Assembly: GCA_900542835.1 (NCBI GenBank)
Contig: UQPB01000014.1
Location: 1-64,000, forward strand
Direction: 5' to 3'
DNA from: an uncultured Pelosinus sp.
GTDB taxonomy: Bacteria; Bacillota; Negativicutes; Sporomusales; Acetonemataceae
DNA length: 64,000 nucleotides
Program-made: the position numbers and the translations under genes
The notes under the pieces: generated by a model
Told to the model about the DNA's origin: nothing
What the model saw: the letters and a program-made list of their open reading frames with translations, nothing else
Database searches by the model: none
Shown here: positions 42,536 through 52,100 of the stretch, piece by piece
Numbering within the stretch: the stretch's first letter is position 1
How the letters are laid out: every line of letters starts with the position of its first letter

Positions 42536-43762
42536 ATGGAACATTCCTTACATATGATAGTGGCGGGGCTGATTTTAGGAGTCGTATTGGTGGTCTTTAC
42601 CTGGGGCAAGAGCCCCTTTTTTAGAGTCGATCGTGCGGGCGCTGCGATCATCGGCGCGGTAGCGATGATCGGGACAGGCGTTTTGCCGGCTGAAAAAGCC
42701 GCTATGGCGGTAGATTATAAAACAATCATCATTTTATTTTCCATGATGATCCTAGTAGCGAATTTGAAATTAGCCGGATTTTTTGAGCTTGTCGGGAACA
42801 ATCTGCTGCGGGTGGTATCCACTAAGAACAACTTACTGCTGGCTGTTATTTTGGTAAGCGGAGTGCTCTCTGCTTTTACGATCAACGATATTGTCTGTTT
42901 GCTGTTTACCCCCATTGTATTACTTCTTTGCCGGAAGCTCGATTGCAATCCCGTACCACATCTCCTGGGGATTGCCATGGCCTCCAATATAGGCAGTGCC
43001 GCGACGCTGCTGGGGAATCCACAAAATATCCTGGTGGGCAGTTTGTCAGGGCTGTCATTTTTAGCTTATTTTATCACCGCGGCACCGGTCGCGATCGTAG
43101 GCTTGTTTTGTACGTTTAGCGTGATTGCGTTCTATTATCGTAAAGAGCTTTATGGCGGTTGGGGCAAGCGTCAGCAAATTCCCGTAAATGCCCATAGCTA
43201 TTTGATTATCAAAAGTCTATTGCTGCTGGCATTTATCTTGGTGATGTATTTATCCGGTTATGATCTGGCGTTGGTAGCCAGCTTGGGTGCGGCAGTAGCT
43301 TTAATGACCCGACGGGTAAAACCGAATAAAGTGTATGCCAGTGTCGATTTCAACCTGCTGGTTATCTTTATTGGCCTGTTTATTATTGTTGCCGGCGTCG
43401 AAGAAAGTGGATTAGTTTCGTATATTTTCGAGCAATTTTCTTTTAGCCAAATAAACAATATCGGTATTTTTGCGATAATAACCGTTGCCTTATCCAACTT
43501 GGTAAGCAATGTCCCCGCAGTATTATTAATCCGTTTTCTTATTCCCGATGCCGGGGCGGAAGTATGGTGGAAGGCTTTGGCTTTATTTTCAACTCTTGCC
43601 GGCAATCTTACAATTGCCGGATCTATTGCTAACTTGATTGTAGTCGAGATTGCCAAACGCGATCATGTCTATGTCAGCGCGCGGGACTACTTTCGCATAG
43701 GCTTTCCGCTTACGCTGCTTGTTAGCTTTATCGGCTATCTGTGGTTGATCTTTATTCAGTAA
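42536..43762 (+). CDS. ArsB/NhaD/SLC13-like anion or ion permease
   Basis: This 408-aa protein has about 11 membrane segments. LSAFTINDIVCLLFTPIVLLLCRKL and the paired LSNLVSNVPAVLLIRFL fit the ion-transporter superfamily's inverted re-entrant motifs; MASNIGSAATLLGNPQNILVGS is the conserved Asn-Pro motif seen in ArsB and NhaD. The substrate (arsenite, sodium, dicarboxylate or another ion) cannot be decided. No ars genes are nearby. The ATG at 42536 is chosen because GAGG lies just before it; a GTG at 42497 lies within the previous terminator's flank. Confidence 0.82.
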   Translation: MEHSLHMIVAGLILGVVLVVFTWGKSPFFRVDRAGAAIIGAVAMIGTGVLPAEKAAMAVDYKTIIILFSMMILVANLKLAGFFELVGNNLLRVVSTKNNLLLAVILVSGVLSAFTINDIVCLLFTPIVLLLCRKLDCNPVPHLLGIAMASNIGSAATLLGNPQNILVGSLSGLSFLAYFITAAPVAIVGLFCTFSVIAFYYRKELYGGWGKRQQIPVNAHSYLIIKSLLLLAFILVMYLSGYDLALVASLGAAVALMTRRVKPNKVYASVDFNLLVIFIGLFIIVAGVEESGLVSYIFEQFSFSQINNIGIFAIITVALSNLVSNVPAVLLIRFLIPDAGAEVWWKALALFSTLAGNLTIAGSIANLIVVEIAKRDHVYVSARDYFRIGFPLTLLVSFIGYLWLIFIQ

Positions 43763-43971
43763 TAGGCTTGGATTTTTCTTGTGCCTTCTGGTCATGCCCG
43801 CGACCTGCAATAGCTGATTCAAACACGGGGATGGTCCGTAGTTTTGGAGGCAAAGCAAAGTGGAACACTGCCAGGCGGAAAAAAATCCGTCAGATTGCGC
43901 TGCGTGAGTTAATCAGTGCTTATCTAGATTGTCTGTGGTAGAATGTAGATAAAATGTAGGTGATTGAATTT
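43763..43971. other. Intergenic region upstream of the CRISPR leader
   Basis: I see no supported gene. A short open stretch ending with RQIALRELISAYLDCLW has no ribosome site and no recognised family. Confidence 0.4.
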
Positions 43972-44111
43972 GTCGTCGATGTAGCATAACGTAAAAAGCC
44001 CTGGAGATCGACGACACTAGGGTTGGCCTGAATAGTGGCTTTTCCGGGAATGAATGTGTACAGTTCAACGTGTTCTGAATTTTAAAAGGCCGATTTTATG
44101 CGATGAAAATG
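43972..44111 (+). promoter_or_regulatory. CRISPR leader
   Basis: GTCGTCGAT at 43972-43980 and ATCGACGAC at 44007-44015 form an inverted repeat around gtagcataacgtaaaaagccctggag. This arrangement is familiar from leaders of clostridial I-B/III-type arrays. It lies on the correct side of the array for repeats ending in ATTGAAAC. An AT-rich stretch follows up to the first repeat. Confidence 0.7.
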
Positions 44112-44340
44112 GCTTTATAGATTGCCTATGAGGAATTGAAACTTTTGTCTCGTAAACGTGCGTGGTCAAAGATTGGGAGCTTTATAGATTGCCTATGAGG
44201 AATTGAAACATCAGCTTATTGCCGCTGATGCTGCGTTTGCCGAGCTTTATAGATTGCCTATGAGGAATTGAAACGACTATGGCGCTGTTTATTTGGTTGC
44301 AAAAACGCTGCTTTATAGATTGCCTATGAGGAATTGAAAC
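44112..44340 (+). CRISPR. CRISPR array, four repeats and three spacers
   Basis: Four identical 31-nt repeats start at 44112, 44179, 44244 and 44310; each begins GCTTTATAGATT and ends GAGGAATTGAAAC. Spacers are 36, 34 and 35 nt. The first G may belong to the repeat or be chance, giving a 30-nt core. The ATTGAAAC end is typical of type I-A/I-B and III systems. All repeats are perfect, including the last. No cas gene lies in the window, so the array is either orphan or served in trans. Confidence 0.97.
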
Positions 44341-44380
44341 TCTAAAGACATAAGTCGGAGGGGTTAAAGGTCATTAAATT

Positions 44381-44440
44381 AAAATCCTGCCGGATTCTAC
44401 AAATTCTGGCAGGATTTTATGTTGCGGTTCATGAATGTTA
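44381..44440 (+). repeat. Dispersed hairpin element, copy 5
   Basis: AAATCCTGCC...GGCAGGATTTT with TTCTACAAATT in the loop and a downstream ggttcatgaatgtta. It begins 40 bp after the CRISPR array and ends 84 bp before the SF1 helicase start. Its loop is nearly identical to copy 2. Confidence 0.75.
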
Positions 44441-44524
44441 TGAATAGTAAATTTTTTACGGAAAGCTTATGCCAACAATAATAACAAAAGTTGTTTTCGT
44501 TAATTTGCGGCAAAGGAGACCAAC

Positions 44525-47476
44525 ATGAGCAACGTAACAAAAAGCTTTACGAATTATTTTCGCAGTGCTGTAGCTGCTCAGGCCAATATGGGGATTGATT
44601 TTAAGAAAGATCATTATCAGATTATCTCTGCTGCGGAACTGCTGCAAGGCGAAGTTAATCCGGTGGCCTGTGAGGCGATCTTTGCGGAGGACCGGAAACA
44701 GAGCCGCAATGATGAGCGTGAAGCCGGGAAATCGCTGCTTCATGTTATCCTCTGCGCCAAGACGATCAAAACAATTTTTGCGGACAATAGCAAAGTCCAG
44801 GACGAAATCGAAGAGTTAACGGGAGTGTTTTATGTTCCGGCTATCCTGAAGTCCAACGGGAAACTGGAATTTGATGACGGTGATAAAAAGCTGGCCTGGT
44901 TTCCGCGCGAGTATTTGCAGCCGATGGTGGAGCCCAAACTGGCAATCGGCGATGCGGCTGTGCTTGACGCGTTTATGAGCAATCATGTGGACCGGATTGA
45001 AAAAATCGCAGACTGGTCCGGCTATGCTGCCTTCTTCCAGGAGCTTTACGAAGCAGTGACGGAATCGAAGTTTGAACAACAGAGCATTCGTAATCTGGAT
45101 GCAAAAGAATCAGCCTTTGAATTGGAAAACAACGTCTATGTATTTCTGGATAATACGGTAAACTCAACCTACCATATCATGAAGCTGTATAATCATCTGC
45201 GGGAAACGGACCAGCCGAATACTCTTTATACGCAGTTTCTGTCGACAGAAGCAGAGCCGGTTATTAGCCTTGTTGACAACAATCTGCCGGCAATGCAGCA
45301 ACATTGCGGCCAAATGGGCGGCAGGTATCCGTTGTCCCCGTCGCAGCGGGAAGCGGTGAATCATTTTAATGCGATGCAGGATGGCGAAATCCTGGCAGTT
45401 AACGGCCCGCCGGGAACGGGAAAGACCACTTTGCTGCAATCCGTTGTCGCCGATCTGTATGTTAAACGTGCAATAGGCCGGGAGAAACCGCCGCTCATTG
45501 TAGCAGCCTCAACCAATAACCAGGCGGTAACCAATATCATTGACTCTTTCGGCAAGATTGAAACCGTGGGAATCGCCAACTTGGAACAACGCTGGATTAA
45601 CGGCGTGAATAGTTTTGCCGCCTATTTCCCTTCGGCTTCCAAGCAAAGCGAAGCAAAGACAAAAGGCTATCATTATACCAATCAGAGAGGCGAATTTTTT
45701 GTTGCCGATGTCGATAATGAGGAGAATATCGCGCGATCGGCCAAGCGGCTGCTGCAAAATTGCAATGACTATTTTGCAACGAATTATCAGGATCTCAAAG
45801 CCTGTGAAAACAAGCTGCACGAAGAGCTGTTGTTTGTTGAAGAAAGTAAAAACACGCTGCTGGCATTGGCGCAGCGGTTTGCCGGCTATGGTTTAGGTGA
45901 GGAAAATATCGAGCGGTATCTGACTGGTCTGGACGCCTGCATTACGGAAAAACAAGCGCTAATTGCCGGCATCCGGCAGCGGGTGGCAGAATGGGAGCAG
46001 TGCTATCAGCGCATTCCGCTGTTTTACCGGTTGCTGAGGTTTATTAACTACTTCGCCAGCAAGATTCAGACCGAGTTTCGCCTGTTCATCAACACGGAAG
46101 AGCAGGCCTTTATCAATGAATACATGAGCATTGATGACATAAAAGCAGTCTACAGCCGGCAGCTTGCCGGGCACAATCACCTGCTTGCGGCAGACGTCAA
46201 GCAGAAGCAGGAGTTGGAGGCGCTTAAACAGCAATATGACGATACGTTGGCGCGGCTGGCGCAGCATCAGATTGTTTTACATCAGAACGCAGACGACAAA
46301 TACAGACTGCAAATAGATTTCGTTAACGACTTAGCCGACCAGAAAATCCGCTATATTGAATTTTGGCTGGCGGTGCATTATTTCGAATGCAGGTGGGCCC
46401 AAGGCGAAGATTCGCTGACAAAGGATCAGAAAGGGAAAACCTTTAAAAATGTATTGACGCAATTTTATAACCGTCTCAGCATGCTGACCCCTTGCCTGGT
46501 GATGACTTTTTTCATGCTGCCAAAACAGTTTCTGGCCTATGGCGACCAAAAGCAGTTCTTCTTGTACGATTTCATTGATCTGTTGATCGTCGATGAAGCC
46601 GGCCAGGTTTCGCCGGAAATTGCCGCCGGCGCCTTTTCGCTGGCCAAGCGGGCCGTTGTTGTCGGCGACACCTACCAGATCGAACCGGTATGGAGCGTAA
46701 CCCGGGCACTGGATAAAGCATTGGCATTAGCAAATGGGGCCATCCCATCCTTAGAGGCGTTTGAAGTGCTCGAGCGGGCCGGTCTCACCACTTCCAATTC
46801 CAGTGTTATGAAGGTAGCGGCAAAGTGCTGCCGTTACGAGAAGTTCGAAGCCAAGGGCCTGTTCCTCAGCGAACATCGCCGCTGCTATGATGAGATTATC
46901 GACTATTGCAACCTGCTGATCTATAAAGGCAACCTGCAACCCATGCGGGGCAAAGGGAAACAAGACGGGAAACGCGCCATCGGTCAATGGCCGCAGATGG
47001 GTTTCAAACAAATTGATTCCCAGCATTCCAGTAAAAAAGGCACCAGCCGGTTTAATCCATTGGAAGCGGAGCAGATTGTAGCGTGGCTGCAGGCGAACTA
47101 TGCCTTGATAGCGGCTGCTTATCCGGATGAAAAGCAGGAAAACCTGATCGGGATCATCACGCCGTTTAAAGCCCAGGCGAAATACATTAATCTGGAACTA
47201 AAGAAAAAACTGCCCGAACACTATAACTCAATTAGCGTTGGCACCATACACACCTTCCAGGGAGCGGACCGCAGAATCATTATCTTGTCCACCGTATATG
47301 GCAAACAGGACGGCTGCTTTTTTATCGATGCCAACAAGAGCCTGATGAATGTGGCGGTATCCCGGGCCAAAGACCATTTCTTCCTGTTCGGGGATATCGA
47401 TTGCCTGAAAGATGTACAGAACAGCGCAAGCGGGTTGCTGAAGAAGTGTGTTGGGGCAGAAGAGATTGCGGTGTGA
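44525..47476 (+). CDS. SF1 (Upf1-like) DNA/RNA helicase, defence-associated
   Basis: This 983-aa protein carries AAA_11/AAA_12-type superfamily 1 helicase motifs. Walker A GPPGTGKTT is at residues 294-302. LLIVDEAGQVSPE follows, with Asp690-Glu691, and then GDTYQIEPV, LSEHRRCYDEIIDYCNLLIY, GTIHTFQGADRRIIILSTV and NVAVSRAKDHFFLFGD. A long helical insertion lies between motifs I and II (about 400-640). The N-terminal ~290 residues are not recognised. No nuclease domain is visible, unlike the giant helicase downstream. AAAGGAG precedes the ATG. It opens the island next to the CRISPR array, with GC content close to the host core. Confidence 0.88.
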   Translation: MSNVTKSFTNYFRSAVAAQANMGIDFKKDHYQIISAAELLQGEVNPVACEAIFAEDRKQSRNDEREAGKSLLHVILCAKTIKTIFADNSKVQDEIEELTGVFYVPAILKSNGKLEFDDGDKKLAWFPREYLQPMVEPKLAIGDAAVLDAFMSNHVDRIEKIADWSGYAAFFQELYEAVTESKFEQQSIRNLDAKESAFELENNVYVFLDNTVNSTYHIMKLYNHLRETDQPNTLYTQFLSTEAEPVISLVDNNLPAMQQHCGQMGGRYPLSPSQREAVNHFNAMQDGEILAVNGPPGTGKTTLLQSVVADLYVKRAIGREKPPLIVAASTNNQAVTNIIDSFGKIETVGIANLEQRWINGVNSFAAYFPSASKQSEAKTKGYHYTNQRGEFFVADVDNEENIARSAKRLLQNCNDYFATNYQDLKACENKLHEELLFVEESKNTLLALAQRFAGYGLGEENIERYLTGLDACITEKQALIAGIRQRVAEWEQCYQRIPLFYRLLRFINYFASKIQTEFRLFINTEEQAFINEYMSIDDIKAVYSRQLAGHNHLLAADVKQKQELEALKQQYDDTLARLAQHQIVLHQNADDKYRLQIDFVNDLADQKIRYIEFWLAVHYFECRWAQGEDSLTKDQKGKTFKNVLTQFYNRLSMLTPCLVMTFFMLPKQFLAYGDQKQFFLYDFIDLLIVDEAGQVSPEIAAGAFSLAKRAVVVGDTYQIEPVWSVTRALDKALALANGAIPSLEAFEVLERAGLTTSNSSVMKVAAKCCRYEKFEAKGLFLSEHRRCYDEIIDYCNLLIYKGNLQPMRGKGKQDGKRAIGQWPQMGFKQIDSQHSSKKGTSRFNPLEAEQIVAWLQANYALIAAAYPDEKQENLIGIITPFKAQAKYINLELKKKLPEHYNSISVGTIHTFQGADRRIIILSTVYGKQDGCFFIDANKSLMNVAVSRAKDHFFLFGDIDCLKDVQNSASGLLKKCVGAEEIAV

Positions 47477-47651
47477 TGGACTTTGATGAAATAGGTCCAA
47501 AGAAGGAAGCTGAATGATCTGTCCGTAGCGACAACCAAAATAGATAAACTACATTGCAACTTAAGAAAGTGACGGGCTAATGTGGGTTAGTGGGAAAGAG
47601 TTGACAAACAAGGTGTTATCTTATAGTAGGAAAAAATTTGTGTAGGTGAGT

Positions 47652-49037
47652 ATGGTGAAACTGTTAGACGAGTTAAATAAATATTATGTTTATGTTGGAT
47701 TATTAATATCCGCTATAGCCTACTTTTTCGGCTATTTAAGAAAATTAATATATTTGAATCTATTAGAGATTAATGCTAGCCCTTTAGATATTTATGATCC
47801 CATAAGCTTTTATCTATCGGGATTATTATTTGTCATTTCTGCAATAATATTTCCTGTCATTTTGGTTTTATGTGGAAATTATATCTATGTATTAATTTAT
47901 GAAAAAATAGTTAAAAGAAATTTTTTTAAACGCTACATGTATGCATTACTTTTGCTAATAGCGGGCGTAATATTTTTTAGCATTCATTTTCTATGTTTGT
48001 ATATTAACAAATTAGTCTTTACTGAGCCGATTGCTAAAGTATTCTCGTTTGTTTTATATCTAGTACCTATCCCTATATTGCAAAACAGTTTTGGTTTAAT
48101 TATTCTGGTGATAATTTCTTATTTTTTAGGAATTGCATTTATTGTTTTAGGATTTTTTCTTCATAAATATTTTGTAGAAGCGAATGTGAATTATTATAAA
48201 ATAAGAAATTTAATAATTCTAAGCGCTTTTTGTTGGCTTTCTTTATTGTTTGTTACACAAACTACGGAAACTATTTTGAATTTAGAGCTTAATGTAAGCA
48301 CATCTAATGTTTATTCAAATAATGAGCTGTTGTCAAGCTGGATAATTACTAAAGATCAAATAGATGAGATAGATAAGACAGACGTATATGAAAGTAATAG
48401 ATATTATACAAAATGTGTGCTTTTAAACTTTAAGAATAAAGTTTATTATATAGCAGTTAAAAGTTTTAATAAATATTCACTTTATATTATACCGGAAGAT
48501 AGAGTTATAGGTTTAAGTCAAGCTGATTTGTATGATCTAGAGACAAAAAGAATAAACGATGAAAAGAAGAGGATAAATAATATATTAAATATGTTGAATC
48601 AAGATAAGTATCGGGTATTTAATCAAGTTAAGTTATATTATCAGGGAAAACCATCTAATTTTGATAATATAATTGTTAGTAATAACGTTGTATTTAATTT
48701 AATTATCAGTCATTATAATGCTACTTTAAATATTAATGATTCAGCTAATGTAATAATTAACCGAGATGGGAATAAAGAAGGAGTAGTTTTTTTAAAACAG
48801 TTAGATTTGGCAGAAAAGGAATGGGTATTAAAACAGATACTAAACTCAAATCAAATTCCAATTGTTAATGTCATTGTATTAGCAAATAAAAAAGCAATTG
48901 TTGAAAACCAAGATAAATATTTGGTAAAAATAGTTAAATTTGACAATTTGCTGACTTTTATTAAAAGTTACAATATAAATACTAGCCCGATAGATCCAGA
49001 GTTAGTTGAAAATATCCTTTTAAGCACTATACAATAA
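47652..49037 (+). CDS. AT-rich membrane protein of unknown function
   Basis: This protein is about 461 aa. The first ~210 residues hold five or six hydrophobic helices, for example YYVYVGLLISAIAYFFGYL and FYLSGLLFVISAIIFPVILVLCG. The remaining ~250 residues are a soluble, Lys/Asn/Ile-rich domain with a charged coiled stretch (KRINDEKKRINNILNML). I recognise no family. The DNA is far more AT-rich than its neighbours on both sides, a sign of separate acquisition. The start could be the GTG at 47646 or the ATG at 47652; the ribosome site (AGGTG) is weak. A membrane effector role beside the two helicases is only a guess. Confidence 0.7.
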   Translation: MVKLLDELNKYYVYVGLLISAIAYFFGYLRKLIYLNLLEINASPLDIYDPISFYLSGLLFVISAIIFPVILVLCGNYIYVLIYEKIVKRNFFKRYMYALLLLIAGVIFFSIHFLCLYINKLVFTEPIAKVFSFVLYLVPIPILQNSFGLIILVIISYFLGIAFIVLGFFLHKYFVEANVNYYKIRNLIILSAFCWLSLLFVTQTTETILNLELNVSTSNVYSNNELLSSWIITKDQIDEIDKTDVYESNRYYTKCVLLNFKNKVYYIAVKSFNKYSLYIIPEDRVIGLSQADLYDLETKRINDEKKRINNILNMLNQDKYRVFNQVKLYYQGKPSNFDNIIVSNNVVFNLIISHYNATLNINDSANVIINRDGNKEGVVFLKQLDLAEKEWVLKQILNSNQIPIVNVIVLANKKAIVENQDKYLVKIVKFDNLLTFIKSYNINTSPIDPELVENILLSTIQ

Positions 49038-49149
49038 AAAATTTAATAATTTAGAAGCTTCTAAGCTCCAGATGTTATTTTTATGAAAAAAACTAAAAGA
49101 CGATAGAATTTTTAAACAAGACATTTGTAATTGCAAAGGAGACATCTTG

Positions 49150-52100
49150 ATGCCCCAAATTGCTGACGAAATCCTGCGAAAAAGAATAGACGAATGGAAA
49201 CAGAGGTTGATTGATCTCACTCGTAAAAACGGTTTGATTAATTATAAGCGGACGAAGAGCAGCACTTTGGAAATCACGCTACCGTCAGCAGACCAAATAT
49301 TTCGTACTATTTGCATAGAAAACAATAGTTTCGCCTTTTGGTTGCCCCCTGAGGAGCCAGAGGAACCTCTTTCTTCTGAAACTGATGCCTCCGATACGGA
49401 CAGACAGACATCAACTACTAGTGAAGACGGAAATGTTATGTGTTCGTCTTCTGACAATGAACAAGCCTTAGCGGCCGGAGAGAAAATAGTAGAAGGCATT
49501 GTTGCTTCTGCTCCTGGAGCCGAATTTCCTACAGAGCTCTATAATGTATTGGTTGCCGAAAAACTTGATAGAAAAACAATAAACAATACACTCAAGAATC
49601 TTTATCGTAAAGAGACCGAAGAATACAGGGAACGCGGCATTCGAGTGCTATTCCTGGCTTTTGGTATGCTTGTATGGAAAGAAGAAAACGCAACGGAATC
49701 GTTACGGTCACCTCTATTGCTTTTTCCCGTAGAGTTGAAACGGGAGTCTGCCCATCATCCCTTTGAGCTCTTTCCCGCAGACGAGGATTTGGTTATCAAT
49801 CCCGCGCTGGCAGTGAAACTACGGCGAGAGTTTAACATTGAATTACCGCCTCTTACCGAAGAATTGGACGAGATGAATGTAGAGGAATACCTAGCCTCTG
49901 TTAAGGACTTGATCCAGGAAAGAGGCTGGGCAGTTGAGCCTACAGTTGCGTTGCGGATATTTACATTCGAAAAGTTGGGTATGTATCAAGATCTTGAGAA
50001 AAACTTTGAGATTATTGCAGGACACATGTGTGTCAACGCTCTTTGCGGAGGAGGTTTACCCCAGTCTGATCTTGCCGATATTAGAGACATTCGGAACTTA
50101 GACAACGTCCAAAAACCCGAAACTACTTATCAGATTCTTGATGCCGATTCTAGTCAACAGCAGGCTATACAAGTTGTTTTGCGCGGCCAAAGCATGGTCC
50201 TTCAGGGACCTCCTGGTACAGGGAAAAGCCAGACCATAGCTAATATAATTGCTGAATTTATCGCCCGTGGTAAGACGGTCTTATTTGCCAGCGAGAAGAT
50301 GGCGGCACTAGAGGTCGTTGCCAAAAGACTCCGCGAGGCGAAACTTGGAACTTTCTGCCTTGAGCTTCACAGTCGTAAAAAGAACAAGAAGGAAGTTGTA
50401 GACGAACTTTACTCATGTATGGAGAACCGACTTGAACCTCAAAACAGTCTCAAAGTTGAAGACTATGCGAGACTTTCTGCACATAGAAAGCGTCTAAATG
50501 AGTATGTTACGGCACTTCATGAATATCGATCAGAAATCGGTCGTACCGCTCGACAGGCATTCGTTGCGGCAACAGATGATATTGAGGCTGTCGAGCTCGG
50601 CATGACTAGGCTCGACGAGCTTTCTCCTTCACGCGTACAGATATGGGAGGATACCTTACGCTCTATGGTTCCCTTATGGCACGTAGCGGTCGAAGGGAAA
50701 AACTTCCCTTGGCGAGGTTGCCTCGAATCCGACTATTCGGCCGCTGTCGAGCGCAAATGGGTAGCGTTATTGAATGAAACCGCCGAGGCCGCTGATGCGT
50801 TGCAGCGACTTAAGGAGCACACCATCGAAATAACTGGGCTTCAGGTCGCTGACAGCTTAAGTGAGACAAAATGGTTAGTGGAGATGCTAACCCATCTTGA
50901 GGGGCGGAAAACCCCTGATCCTGCTTGGTTGACATCTTCTGCTCTGGACGAAATTCTCTCTGAAGCGAAAGAATACGATTGCTTGTCGAGATCGTATTGG
51001 ACCAATCGGTTAGAACTTGCATCTCGGTATGACGAGTCCTTTTTTAGCTTAACGCCTGAGACAAGTCAAAGGATAAGCACAGCATGGGCGAATGCAGCAA
51101 CGAAGTTACTGGTAGAACCAGATGGCTCAAAACTGCTTGCCGGCCATGATAAATTGGCTAAAATGTTGGATTATTTGCCTTCGCTCCTAGAAAGACTTGA
51201 AGATGACTGCAATTTGCTATCGTCTGCGTTTGATTGCGAAACTGCGCCGTTCTCACTCAAAAGCGCAGAGGGGCTTCGTTATCTGGCTTCGCTATGTTTA
51301 AGTAAGAACCACCCTGAAGAAAGATGGCTGACAACAGAGGGAATTGAAAGAGCAAAAACCTTCGTTAATACTAACCAAGAGTATTACACTGATTTTGTCA
51401 GAATTAAGGCTGATTTACTTACACGCTATGAAGAAGAATATCTGAAACTGGATCATACTGAATTGGCTCTGCGATTTTCCGGAATCACGTACAAGGCACC
51501 ATTCGCATGGCTCAATCCAGGTTGGTATACGGCACGCAAGCAACTATTGTCTCTTACCCATGACTTTCGTCTTCCCGATGACATCCTAGCGGACTTTAAC
51601 ATTGGAAGAAGTCTTTCCCGCCTTTCTCGCAAACTTGAAGCGCTTCGTCCTGCTGCTCAGGAAGCTTTAGGTGCTTATTTCAAAGGGGAGGATACTGATT
51701 TTGCGGAAATTTCTTTAGCCCTCGATACTGCTGATGCCTTGCTGAAAGCGACTGGAGGGGAGGTTCCTTCCGGCTTAGTGGCTTGCGCCAAACAAGGAGG
51801 ACGCTTTTCCGCGCAAGCCGTAGAAGCTGCCAAACGGGTAGCGGAAAATGGGGAGACTATTTGGTCCGTTTCACGCCATCTCGCAGGCTATATCGATGTT
51901 TCTAAAATGGCTCTGCTGGGCAGACCGTTCGAAGAGTGTAATACCAAGGAATTAATCCACTGGACGCAGGAACTTTCGGATGCTCTCCGCAGGTTGGCCG
52001 CCGGACTTGACTGTATTCATACCGCCGAAGGTCATTCTGGTTCCGAATCGCTTGAGCAAATTCATTCTGATCTAGTGTCAAAGTTCAACTTAGATTCAAT

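Noticed and set aside
43741..43941. A 66-codon frame upstream of the CRISPR leader
   Set aside because: It overlaps the end of the permease gene, lacks a ribosome site and matches no cas family that I recognise.
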